Source of the DNA: Hespellia sp.
GTDB lineage: Bacteria > Bacillota > Clostridia > Lachnospirales > Lachnospiraceae
Assembly: GCA_022790755.1 (NCBI GenBank)
Contig: JAAVXR010000014.1
Coordinates: forward strand, 1 to 64,000
DNA: 64,000 bases
Direction of reading: 5' to 3'
The notes below the pieces were generated by a model. That model was not told the origin of the DNA. It did not search any database and saw only the letters and a program-made list of their open reading frames with translations. A program made the translations under genes and the position numbers. The stretch's first letter is position 1. Each line of letters begins with the position of its first letter. Below, one piece after another: positions 42,408 through 51,692 of this stretch.

Positions 42408-44732
42408 ATGAGCGAAGAAATAAGAAGTCTGCCGACAGTAGCGCTTCGTGGTATGACGATCCTGCCAGGGATGGCCGTGCATTTCGATATCAGCCGAAAT
42501 CGTTCGATAGAAGCGATACAGGAGGCGATGCTCACAGGTCAGGAAATATTTCTGATAACACAGCAGAAAGCTGATACGCAGGATCCAAAACAGGAGGATT
42601 TATATGAAATCGGCACTGTGGCTTCTGTCAGACAGATTATTAAGCTACCTAAAAATATATTCCGTGTGCTTGTTTCTGGTGAGATGCGGGGAAGACTTTT
42701 GCATTTGGAAACCTCAGAACCGTATTTGCGTGCGTCAGTAGAGATCATAGGCGATGTAGATGTCGTGATTCCAGATGATATCAACGGACAGGCTATGATA
42801 CGCGGGCTCAAAGATATGTTTATTGAATATGCCTCAAAAAATGGAAAGATAGCCAAAGAAACTGTGAAACAAATCTTGGAAATCAAAGATCTCAAAAGAC
42901 TGGTAAACGAGATTGCAGCGAGCGTTCCATTTTATTATACAGAACAGCAGGAGATTCTGTCAGAGACAGATTTTTGGAAATGTTATGAATTACTGGCTTT
43001 TAAATTAGTAAACGAAGTACAGATTATCAATATCAAAGAAGAACTGCAGGAAAAGGTGAAGGAGCGGGTTGATAAACACCAACGAGAATACATTCTGAGG
43101 GAACAGTTGAAGTTGATCCGCGAGGAATTGGGAGAAGACAATACGATTTCGGATGCAGAAGAGTTTGAAGCGGCGACGAAGAAATTAAAAGCGCCAAAAG
43201 AAGTCAAAGATAAGCTGATAAAAGAAATTAACCGGTTTAAGAGTTCACAGTACAGTCCTGCGGAAAATGGCGTTACCAGAACCTATATAGAGACTTTACT
43301 GGAGATGCCATGGGATAAGCGGGTAAAGGAACATCAGAATATAGCTTACGCGAAACAGGTACTGGATGAAGATCATTATGGACTTGAGAAGGTGAAAGAG
43401 CGAGTTCTGGAATTCCTCGCAGTTCGCGCATTGACGAAAAAGGGTGAGACCCCGATATTATGTCTTGTTGGTCCCCCCGGTACCGGGAAAACTTCCATTG
43501 CCAGGTCACTTGCCAGGGCGCTAAAAAAGCCATATGTCAGAATTTCTCTGGGCGGCGTTCGAGATGAAGCGGAAATTCGCGGACATCGGAAGACTTATGT
43601 GGGCGCTATGCCGGGGAGAATTGCGGGAGGTATTCGTTCAGCAGGTGTCAGGAATCCGCTGATGTTGCTGGATGAGATCGACAAAGTGAGCTCGGATTAT
43701 AAAGGCGACACATTTTCTGCTCTGTTGGAGGTGTTGGACAGCGAACAAAACAGTAAATTTCGGGATCATTATCTGGAAGTTCCGCTGGATCTGTCAGATG
43801 TATTGTTTGTGACAACGGCAAATACACTACAGCCAATTCCCAAGCCATTGTTGGATCGTATGGAAGTGATTGAGGTGAGCAGTTATACGGAAAATGAGAA
43901 GATGCACATTGCCCGAGAACACCTGATTCCAAAGCAGATACAAAAACATGGATTATGTGAAGAACAGCTCCATCTCAGTCAGAAGGCATTGTGGAAGATG
44001 ATCGGGAATTATACGAGAGAAGCGGGTGTACGGCAGTTGGAACGTAAGATCGGTGATATCTGTCGTAAGACGGCACGGGAAATTCTGGAGAATGATAAGA
44101 AAAAAGTGACCGTCACTGAGAAAAATCTTTCTAAATATTTGGGCCATGAGCTTTATACGTATCAGATGGCGAATAAAGAAAATGAAGTGGGGATCGTCCG
44201 AGGTTTGGCATGGACCAGCGTGGGAGGAGACACCTTACAAATAGAAGTCAATGTAATGCCTGGTACGGGAGAAATCATGCTGACAGGTCAATTGGGCGAC
44301 GTCATGAAAGAGTCTGCGAGAACCGGGATCAGTTATATCCGTTCTATTAGCAGGAAATATGAGATCGAGGATTCCTTTTTTACGGAGCATGATATACACG
44401 TACATATTCCGGAAGGGGCGGTGCCAAAAGACGGCCCATCCGCTGGGATTACGATGGCCACGGCGATGTTGTCTGCAATCACTGGAAGAAAGGTCAGATC
44501 TGATCTGGCAATGACGGGGGAAGTGACATTGCGAGGAAGGGTGCTTCCAATCGGTGGTTTGAAAGAAAAGCTTCTTGCGGCAAAAAATGCGGGAATACGA
44601 ATTGTTTTGATTCCAAAAGAAAACCAGCGTGATATTGAGGAACTTTCTTCAGAAATTACAAAGGGTCTGCAGATTTTGCCGATGGAACATATGGATGAGG
44701 TACTGGAACAGGCATTAGTAGCAGAAGAATGA
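42408..44732 (+). CDS. lon: ATP-dependent protease Lon
   Basis: [19 protein letters not shown], catalytic PKDGPSAGITMATA; ATG 42408 preceded by AGGAGG. Confidence 0.98.
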   Translation: MSEEIRSLPTVALRGMTILPGMAVHFDISRNRSIEAIQEAMLTGQEIFLITQQKADTQDPKQEDLYEIGTVASVRQIIKLPKNIFRVLVSGEMRGRLLHLETSEPYLRASVEIIGDVDVVIPDDINGQAMIRGLKDMFIEYASKNGKIAKETVKQILEIKDLKRLVNEIAASVPFYYTEQQEILSETDFWKCYELLAFKLVNEVQIINIKEELQEKVKERVDKHQREYILREQLKLIREELGEDNTISDAEEFEAATKKLKAPKEVKDKLIKEINRFKSSQYSPAENGVTRTYIETLLEMPWDKRVKEHQNIAYAKQVLDEDHYGLEKVKERVLEFLAVRALTKKGETPILCLVGPPGTGKTSIARSLARALKKPYVRISLGGVRDEAEIRGHRKTYVGAMPGRIAGGIRSAGVRNPLMLLDEIDKVSSDYKGDTFSALLEVLDSEQNSKFRDHYLEVPLDLSDVLFVTTANTLQPIPKPLLDRMEVIEVSSYTENEKMHIAREHLIPKQIQKHGLCEEQLHLSQKALWKMIGNYTREAGVRQLERKIGDICRKTAREILENDKKKVTVTEKNLSKYLGHELYTYQMANKENEVGIVRGLAWTSVGGDTLQIEVNVMPGTGEIMLTGQLGDVMKESARTGISYIRSISRKYEIEDSFFTEHDIHVHIPEGAVPKDGPSAGITMATAMLSAITGRKVRSDLAMTGEVTLRGRVLPIGGLKEKLLAAKNAGIRIVLIPKENQRDIEELSSEITKGLQILPMEHMDEVLEQALVAEE

Positions 44733-44769
44733 GCCTGTTTATATCTAGAACGTATAGAATGAGGAAACT

Positions 44770-45366
44770 ATGATAATCAGGAGTATCAATTTGGAGACGG
44801 TATGTGGGATTACCAGCCGTCTCCCAGAACATGACAAACCGGAAATTGCATTTGCAGGAAAATCAAATGTGGGAAAATCTTCTCTGATTAATGCTTTGAT
44901 GAATCGAAAATCTTATGCGAGAACGTCTGCCAAACCGGGAAAGACGCAGACAATTAATTTTTATAATGTCAATGAGGAACTGTATCTGGTTGATCTGCCC
45001 GGATATGGATATGCAAAGGTTTCCGAGAAGGAAAAAGCGCAGTGGGGGAAACTTGTGGAGCGATATCTGCATCAGTCTATGCAGTTAAAAGCCGTATTTT
45101 TACTGATTGATATTCGCCATGCTCCTTCTCAAAATGATAAAATGATGTATCAATGGATTACGGAACAGGGTTTTTATCCGATCATTATCGCAACCAAATT
45201 GGATAAATTAAAGCGAAGTCAGGTACAAAAACAAATTCGACTGATAAAAGAAGGTCTGTCTTTGGCTCCTGGAACAAGTATTATCCCGTTTTCTTTTGTG
45301 ACAAAGCAGGGACGGGATGAAATATGGGAAATGATTGAGACGAGCTTTCTTGAGAAATCGAGGTGA
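44770..45366 (+). CDS. engB: Ribosome biogenesis GTPase EngB/YsxC
   Basis: FAGKSNVGKSSLINALMNRK, KPGKTQTINFY, LVDLPGYGYAKV. Confidence 0.97.
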   Translation: MIIRSINLETVCGITSRLPEHDKPEIAFAGKSNVGKSSLINALMNRKSYARTSAKPGKTQTINFYNVNEELYLVDLPGYGYAKVSEKEKAQWGKLVERYLHQSMQLKAVFLLIDIRHAPSQNDKMMYQWITEQGFYPIIIATKLDKLKRSQVQKQIRLIKEGLSLAPGTSIIPFSFVTKQGRDEIWEMIETSFLEKSR

Positions 45367-46493
45367 ATGAGATGGAGAATAGGAGACCTTATTGGCAGGT
45401 GGCGGTCAGTCTTTTATTCAGCTTGTTGGCGACGGCGGCTTTTGTCCTGGTTGGACTAAAATTGGTTTCTCTTTTACTGCCATTCGTGGTTGGATGGGGG
45501 ATTGCAATGATTGTATCTCCTGTGGTAAATTGGCTGGAAAAAACATTTAAAATAGTAAAGAAACTAGGTTCGGTATTGGTGGTAATTCTGGTTCTTGCGC
45601 TGATTGTTTTGTTGATTTATCTTGCAGTTAGCAGACTGGCAGCGGAAGTGATCAGTCTGATTCAGAATTTTCCAGAGATGTATCAAGAACTGGAAAAGGG
45701 GCTAGAGCAGATCGGACAAAGCTTGCAGGGAATCTTTGAGCGTCTTCCGGAAGATGTTCAATATGCATGGAATAATACGGTGCTTGATTTCAGTCAGGCC
45801 ATGGGGGAAGTGGTGGCGAAAGTCAGCGAACCTACGTTTACTGCTGCCGGAAATTTTGCAAAACGCTTGCCTTCCTATCTGATCAGTATTATCGTGGCGA
45901 TTTTGTCAGCATATCTTTTTACGGTGGAACGTGAAGAGGTCATTTTATGGCTGAAGAAAGTATCACCACCAGCAATTACACAGAGAATGGCATTGGTGTC
46001 CGATAATCTGAAATATGCGGTAGGAGGTTACTTTAAAGCGCAGTTAAAGATTATGGGAGTGGTATTCACGATTTTATGGATTTCATTGGCTCTACTTGGG
46101 ATTCATTATGCTGTTTTGGTAGCCCTTTTGATTGCCTTTTTGGACTTTCTTCCATTCTTCGGTACGGGAACAGTTATGATTCCGTGGGCTTTGTATAAGT
46201 TTCTGGTAGGGAATGTTAAAATGGCGGTGATATTATTTATCATTTATGGAGTGACACAATTGGTTAGGCAATTGATACAGCCTAGAATGTTAGGGAACAG
46301 TATGGGACTGAATCCGTTGGTAACCTTGATTCTGCTCTATTTTGGGTATCGGGTGCGAGGGGTCATCGGAATGATCTTGGCTGTTCCGATCGGAATGATC
46401 TTGATCAATATGGTGTCTGCGGGAGCTTTTGATTATATTTTAGACGATGTCAAGATATTAGCAGAAGGGATATTAGGACTCAGAGAAGAATAG
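45363..46493 (+). CDS. AI-2E family transporter
   Basis: ~8 TM segments; DFLPFFGTGTVMIPWALYKFL and QPRMLGNSMGLNPLVTLILLYFG. Confidence 0.9.
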   Translation: MNEMENRRPYWQVAVSLLFSLLATAAFVLVGLKLVSLLLPFVVGWGIAMIVSPVVNWLEKTFKIVKKLGSVLVVILVLALIVLLIYLAVSRLAAEVISLIQNFPEMYQELEKGLEQIGQSLQGIFERLPEDVQYAWNNTVLDFSQAMGEVVAKVSEPTFTAAGNFAKRLPSYLISIIVAILSAYLFTVEREEVILWLKKVSPPAITQRMALVSDNLKYAVGGYFKAQLKIMGVVFTILWISLALLGIHYAVLVALLIAFLDFLPFFGTGTVMIPWALYKFLVGNVKMAVILFIIYGVTQLVRQLIQPRMLGNSMGLNPLVTLILLYFGYRVRGVIGMILAVPIGMILINMVSAGAFDYILDDVKILAEGILGLREE

Positions 46494-46557
46494 AGTGAGC
46501 ATCTGTATAAAACTTTCATATATTATCTTAGAATAATATATTGGAAGAAGGTTTTAT

Positions 46558-47109
46558 TTGATGGAAGAAAAAAAGAGTTCTTGTGTGAGTACCTGTGATT
46601 TTGCTGGCGTCAGACCGATCATGATGGATCTGCCTTATCCTCCGATTCAGGTGAGCAAGAAAAATCAGGCATATGCGGATTTGCTTAGCGTCGATTATTG
46701 TGGGTCTGTATCAGAATTGTCTGCCATTACGCAGTATATAAATAATGAAAGCCGTTTGTCAGATAGTAAATGTTCTATGGCAAAAACACTTTTAGGAATT
46801 GCAGTCGCAGAGATGATGCATTTACAGAAATTGGGTCAATTGATTGTTTTATTAGGCGGTAAACTGGATTTTGTTGCGAAATACCGCAATGGAAGACAGC
46901 AAATGTGGACACCAGAATATTTGGCAATTCCAGAGAATGTCGGGAAAATGTTGTTGTCCGATATAGAGGCGGAAAGAGCGGCTGTCAATCAATACAGGAT
47001 GCATATTAAGATGATAGAAGATCCCTGTGTAAATGCGGTTTTGCATAGAATCATAAAAGACGAAGAGTACCATATTATGTTGCTTCAGGCTTTGGTAAAA
47101 GAACTATAA
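46558..47109 (+). CDS. Ferritin-like domain protein (Mn-catalase/CotJC-like)
   Basis: Four-helix pattern with VAEMMHLQKLGQLI and IIKDEEYHIMLLQAL (ExxH-type metal ligands); likely ATG at 46561. Confidence 0.75.
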   Translation: MMEEKKSSCVSTCDFAGVRPIMMDLPYPPIQVSKKNQAYADLLSVDYCGSVSELSAITQYINNESRLSDSKCSMAKTLLGIAVAEMMHLQKLGQLIVLLGGKLDFVAKYRNGRQQMWTPEYLAIPENVGKMLLSDIEAERAAVNQYRMHIKMIEDPCVNAVLHRIIKDEEYHIMLLQALVKEL

Positions 47110-47117
47110 ATTAATAT

Positions 47118-47156
47118 GAGGCAGTCAGGAAAAAATGTTTCCCGACTGCCTCTTTT
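47118..47156. terminator. Terminator between convergent ferritin-like and FtsA-like genes
   Basis: GAGGCAGTC...GACTGCCTC followed by TTTT. Confidence 0.85.
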
Positions 47157-47161
47157 GCTAG

Positions 47162-49318
47162 CTATTCTTCTTCAATACGAATGGTATCACCTTTAGTTAG
47201 AGCTTGCTGAAACATGCCTGGAGAACCATTTACGATAAGCTTTACTTTTCCTTTTGGATTTTTCAGATCAATACCAGAATACTGGATCATATCCATTAGA
47301 TAGTAGGGATTTCCATCTTCCTTGTAAGGGAGATGAAGCGGAGTACCATTCAAGTAAAACAAAATATCTTCTTTTTCAGGTATTGTGTCCTGTGTTGAGG
47401 CAGGTTCTATATTCTGATCTGTAGCTGGAATCAATGGAGATGGTTCTGGAATGTCTTCTATTGATGGTTGAGCTATCATATCTTCTTCACTTTCTTCTGA
47501 AAAGATAGTCTGTTCACTTGGTGTGTCAAAGTGAAAAGCGAGCTGTTCTTCTTCTGCCTCCAGCGAACGATCCTGAGAAGAAGCAGCTTCTGATTTTGTG
47601 TCAATTATTTCCTCCGATAAGATTTCTTCCGATGCGGGTTCTACTGCAGATTTAGAATGATTTTCAGATGTTATAAGTTTCTCCTCAGTTGTCGGGGATG
47701 GAGCTGGAATCATGATAATAGAGTCACCATCTTTTAAAGGTTTTTCTAAAGGAGCAAAAGCGCCATTCAGGGCAATTTCTAGGCATGTTGGTGCACCTTC
47801 GATGTCTTTGAGACAGGCTTTTGCCGGTGCACCTGAAATGGCAGGGAAGAAATCAATGGTATCTCCTGCATGCACGATGTCTGATAGTTTTCCTTCTTTC
47901 TTATTGATGAGAAGAGAAGCCGGTTGCGCTGCCGCACCATAAAATACTTTTCGCTTTCCATTGACAGTTACGGTCAGGTTTTGACCTGAGCGACCTAGAA
48001 TATCTTGGAAAGTATAACCGTTCATCATAAGAAGATTCAAAACAGTAAAACTGCCGCTGCGGAATAATTTTGCTGGCTGGCCATTCAGAGTCAACCGGAA
48101 ACTGTCATTGATTAGGTTCAAACCGGAAGAAATAGCAATTCCCAGGGGCGTCGCGTATTCAGGATTATTCAAATCATATTCTTCAGAGTATGCATTGGTC
48201 TGGAAATTATTTCCGGCAATCGCAACACGGTTGGCATCCATTTGGAGTGCAACGGTCAGTCCGTCTTTCAGACCGACGAGTTTGCTGCCGCCGCCCGCCA
48301 GGAACAATGCGGAAGGAGGTGCACCGTTTATATCCAGTACTTTTTCGGCAATCTCTTTGCAGAGAAGTTCCAGAGTGTTTTGAATACAGCGCAGAATTTC
48401 TTCCCGAGAAATTTGGTGTTCAAGTCCGAGTATATCTGTAAATGTGACTTCTTTTTCCTGTTCCATCTGTGCCTTTAGCGATTCCGCAGTCTTAAAATCA
48501 ACCAAATACTCATGCATAATTGCTTCTGTGATTTCATCTCCCGCTACGGTGGCCATCGTATATCCGGTCACACTGCCACCCGTACAGGCGGCGATATCTG
48601 AAGTTCCAGCGCCGATATCAACCATAACCAAATTTAGCAGTCTCAGATTTTCAGGAATCGCAGCATTGATCGCAGCAATAGGTTCCAATGTAATGCTGGA
48701 TATCTCCAAATCAATCTTATGCATAGTTGTATAAAGACTGTCTACTACTTCGCTTGGAAGGAAAGTAGCAATCAAATCAACTTTGAGTTGCTTTCCGCGA
48801 TGGTCCTTCAAGCTGGACATCATATATTGATCCAGATAATATTGACATACGGTATATCCGACCAGATAAAAACGACGAGTGTCATTTTCCGCGCTGGTTT
48901 CAGCATCGAAAGCTGCCTCAGCCTTACTGATAGCGCCTGCCTCCAGACGGCTGATAATTTCATCGTCTATTTGCCGGGTATTCGTTAGCTCCAATTCATA
49001 ATCCGCTCGTTGTGTTCTCAGAGCGCGTCCAGCAGCGGCTACGCAGACCCGTTTTAGTTTGTAGTGTATCTTCTGTTCCAGTCGTTTTTTGATTCGATCA
49101 GCCAGAGTAGCAACTTTTTCTATATTTTCTATCTGCCCGTCTATCATGGCACGTTCGGTATGTTCTTCTTTTTCAATAGCGATGATTTTTATTTTATCTT
49201 CCTCGACGACACCTACCATTCCGATAATGCTGCGTGTACCGATATCCAGGGCAAATACTATATGATCTGCCTGTATTTCTGACTTTTTGACCTGTTTCCT
49301 AGCCATGTTTTCCTCCAT
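47162..49318 (-). CDS. FtsA-like cell division protein with long C-terminal extension; start may be ATG 49306
   Basis: FALDIGTRSIIGMVGVVEEDKIKIIAIEKEEH, LVMVDIGAGTSDIAACTGGS, ALFLAGGGSKLVGLKDGL; acidic linker and extra C-terminal region. Confidence 0.82.
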   Translation of the reverse strand: MEENMARKQVKKSEIQADHIVFALDIGTRSIIGMVGVVEEDKIKIIAIEKEEHTERAMIDGQIENIEKVATLADRIKKRLEQKIHYKLKRVCVAAAGRALRTQRADYELELTNTRQIDDEIISRLEAGAISKAEAAFDAETSAENDTRRFYLVGYTVCQYYLDQYMMSSLKDHRGKQLKVDLIATFLPSEVVDSLYTTMHKIDLEISSITLEPIAAINAAIPENLRLLNLVMVDIGAGTSDIAACTGGSVTGYTMATVAGDEITEAIMHEYLVDFKTAESLKAQMEQEKEVTFTDILGLEHQISREEILRCIQNTLELLCKEIAEKVLDINGAPPSALFLAGGGSKLVGLKDGLTVALQMDANRVAIAGNNFQTNAYSEEYDLNNPEYATPLGIAISSGLNLINDSFRLTLNGQPAKLFRSGSFTVLNLLMMNGYTFQDILGRSGQNLTVTVNGKRKVFYGAAAQPASLLINKKEGKLSDIVHAGDTIDFFPAISGAPAKACLKDIEGAPTCLEIALNGAFAPLEKPLKDGDSIIMIPAPSPTTEEKLITSENHSKSAVEPASEEILSEEIIDTKSEAASSQDRSLEAEEEQLAFHFDTPSEQTIFSEESEEDMIAQPSIEDIPEPSPLIPATDQNIEPASTQDTIPEKEDILFYLNGTPLHLPYKEDGNPYYLMDMIQYSGIDLKNPKGKVKLIVNGSPGMFQQALTKGDTIRIEEE

Positions 49319-49539
49319 TCTGTGTGCGTTTCACAGCACAAACAGGTATGGGTGAAATGCTTTTCTTTCACCCTTGCCTTCCCCCTGCGTAATTCGTGGA
49401 TTATTTCATTTCTTTCTAAATATTATATTAAAATTATGCAACAATGTAAATCTTTTTCTGACGGAAACGACAGTGGAATCGTCAGAGAGAAGGGGCTACT
49501 TTCTTAAATTTTGTCGACTTTTGTTGAATTACCTGTTTT

Positions 49540-49560
49540 TATATGCTAAATTAGCATATA
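49540..49560. promoter_or_regulatory. 21-bp perfect palindrome, candidate operator
   Basis: TATATGCTAA-A-TTAGCATATA, 20 bp upstream of the PAPS-reductase-like ORF. Confidence 0.6.
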
Positions 49561-49580
49561 GAGTTTCCAAAATTTGGTAA

Positions 49581-50939
49581 ATGTGCAGAAAGTATGGGTG
49601 GCTTAAATTGATTCGAGAATATTTGGAACAGAATGTATATGAAGCTTTGCAGGATAGGTTACGATTGATTTTTGAAGAATTTGAAAACATTTATCTTTCT
49701 TTCTCGGGAGGGAAGGATAGTGGATTACTTCTGAATCTTGTTTTGGATTTTCAGAAAAAGTATTATCCGGAGAAAAAAATCGGTGTTTTTCATCAGGACT
49801 TTGAGGCTCAGTATACGGTTACATCTGAGTATGTGGAAAGGACATTTGAAGGGATTAAAGATGATGTAGAACCCTATTGGGTATGTCTTCCGATGGCAAC
49901 ACGGACAGCGCTCAGCAGTTATGAAATGTACTGGTATCCATGGGATGATAAAAAGCAGGATATCTGGGTTCGAGAGATGCCTGAGAAGGAATATGTGATC
50001 AACTTGGAAAATAACCCGATCACTACATATCGCTATCGAATGCATCAGGAAGATTTGGCAAAGCAGTTTGGACGCTGGTATCGGATGTCTCATGGCAGTA
50101 AAAAGACGGTCTGTCTTTTGGGAATGCGGGCGGATGAGTCGTTGCAGAGATACAGCGGTTTTTTAAATAAAAAGAATGGGTATAAAGGGGAATGCTGGAT
50201 TGGAAAACAGTTTAAGGATGTTTGGTGTGCTTCCCCGATTTTTGATTGGACCTCGGAAGATATTTGGCATGCTAATTATACATTTAATTATGATTATAAT
50301 CGGTTGTATGATCTATATTATATGGCCGGGCTGAAAGTGTCTCAAATGCGTGTGGCATCGCCATTTAACGATTATTCCAAGGATGCATTGAATCTGTATA
50401 GAGTGATTGATCCTCAGATTTGGGTGAAGTTGGTGGGAAGAGTAAGGGGAGCAAACTTTACCAGTATTTACGGAAAAACAAAGGCCATGGGGTATCGAAG
50501 CATCAGTTTGCCGAAAGGTCATACCTGGAGATCGTATACGATATTTTTGCTGGATACACTTCCTACAAGGCTTCGCAATAATTACGTAAAAAAATTTAAT
50601 GCTTCTATAGAATTCTGGCATAAAACAGGGGGAGGCTTGGATGAAGAAACGATTCTTGAGTTAAAAGAACGTGGATATAAAATCCGAAGAAACGGTGTTT
50701 CTAATTATACGCTGAGTAAAAAATCAAGGGTCGTGTTCCTCGAAAAGATTCCAGATGATACAGATGACATCAAGTCCACGAAAGATATACCGAGTTGGAA
50801 AAGGATGTGTTATTGTATCTTGAAAAATGATCATATCTGCAGGTATATGGGGTTTGGAATGACACGGGAACAGCAGAGACGAATTGATGTTATACGTCAG
50901 AAATATAAAAATGTAGGAGAGATTAATTATGAAGTTTAA
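49581..50939 (+). CDS. PAPS reductase-family protein (IbrA-like)
   Basis: IYLSFSGGKDSGLLLNLVLDF PP-loop motif; VCLLGMRADESLQR; WTSEDIWHANYTFNYDYNRLYDLYYMAG. Confidence 0.88.
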   Translation: MCRKYGWLKLIREYLEQNVYEALQDRLRLIFEEFENIYLSFSGGKDSGLLLNLVLDFQKKYYPEKKIGVFHQDFEAQYTVTSEYVERTFEGIKDDVEPYWVCLPMATRTALSSYEMYWYPWDDKKQDIWVREMPEKEYVINLENNPITTYRYRMHQEDLAKQFGRWYRMSHGSKKTVCLLGMRADESLQRYSGFLNKKNGYKGECWIGKQFKDVWCASPIFDWTSEDIWHANYTFNYDYNRLYDLYYMAGLKVSQMRVASPFNDYSKDALNLYRVIDPQIWVKLVGRVRGANFTSIYGKTKAMGYRSISLPKGHTWRSYTIFLLDTLPTRLRNNYVKKFNASIEFWHKTGGGLDEETILELKERGYKIRRNGVSNYTLSKKSRVVFLEKIPDDTDDIKSTKDIPSWKRMCYCILKNDHICRYMGFGMTREQQRRIDVIRQKYKNVGEINYEV

Positions 50940-51462
50940 AAGTCCTGTTTATAATGTGATTTCGGTTCCGATAGATAAAATTAAGCCAAATACTTATAAC
51001 CCGAATGCGGTTGCACCTCCGGAGATGAAATTACTCTATGCGAGTATTAAGAATGATGGGTATACAATGCCTATAGTTTGTTATTATAATAAGGAAAAAG
51101 ATGAATATGTGATTGTTGATGGATTCCACCGTTATCGGGTTATGTTGGAGCATTCGGATATTTATGAGAGAGAGAATGGTATGCTTCCAGTTTCTGTGAT
51201 TGATAAGGCATTGGATCAAAGAATGGCGAGTACGATTCGCCATAATCGTGCGAGGGGAAGTCATGATGTGGATTTGATGAGTAATATTGTAAAAGAACTG
51301 CACGAGCTGGGGCGTTCTGATGCGTGGATTTCCAGACATCTTGGTATGGATAAAGATGAGATTTTACGATTAAAACAGATTACAGGATTGGCGGCGCTGT
51401 TTAAAGATGTGAAATTTGGAAAAGCATGGAAGCCGGCGGAGGGTAAGAAAGATGCCGGTTAG
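50929..51462 (+). CDS. ParB/Srx-like nuclease domain protein (IbrB-like)
   Basis: VPIDKIKPNTYNPNAVAPPEMKLLYASIKNDGYTMPIVC...YVIVDGFHRYRV; overlaps end of the PAPS-reductase ORF. Confidence 0.88.
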   Translation: MKFKSPVYNVISVPIDKIKPNTYNPNAVAPPEMKLLYASIKNDGYTMPIVCYYNKEKDEYVIVDGFHRYRVMLEHSDIYERENGMLPVSVIDKALDQRMASTIRHNRARGSHDVDLMSNIVKELHELGRSDAWISRHLGMDKDEILRLKQITGLAALFKDVKFGKAWKPAEGKKDAG

Positions 51463-51492
51463 AAAGATATAAATTATTTTTCAGAAAAGTCC

Positions 51493-51548
51493 CCAGGAGA
51501 GGAGTCTTCGAATCATTTTCGTATAATTCTGTGAGCCGCCTCTCCTGG
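51493..51548. other. 10-bp perfect inverted repeat with 36-nt loop, possible bidirectional terminator
   Basis: CCAGGAGAGG (51493-51502) and CCTCTCCTGG (51539-51548), no strong T-tract. Confidence 0.5.
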
Positions 51549-51581
51549 TGGATATCTTAACATCTATGTGTTACGTATTGC

Positions 51582-51692
51582 TTACTTTAAAAGTCTGCCG
51601 CCGAGTAGGCGGCATAAACTCAGGGATGCCTAGGGCGCCCTCACAACTTTCATGTTTGGTGATGCGCTCTTTTGCGGGCGCGTGCAGGTTTA
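51582..51692 (-). repeat. Copy 3 of the three-copy structured element
   Basis: Reverse complement reads TAAACCTGCACGCGCCCGCAA...GAGGGCGCCCTAGGCATCCCTGAGTTTATGCCGCCTACTCGGCGGCAGACTTTTAAAGTAA; TAA is the stop of the 51690-52760 gene. Confidence 0.93.

Noticed and set aside
42305-42574. 89-aa ORF between clpX and lon
   Set aside because: Begins in the clpX terminator hairpin and overlaps lon out of frame; translation has no homology-like features
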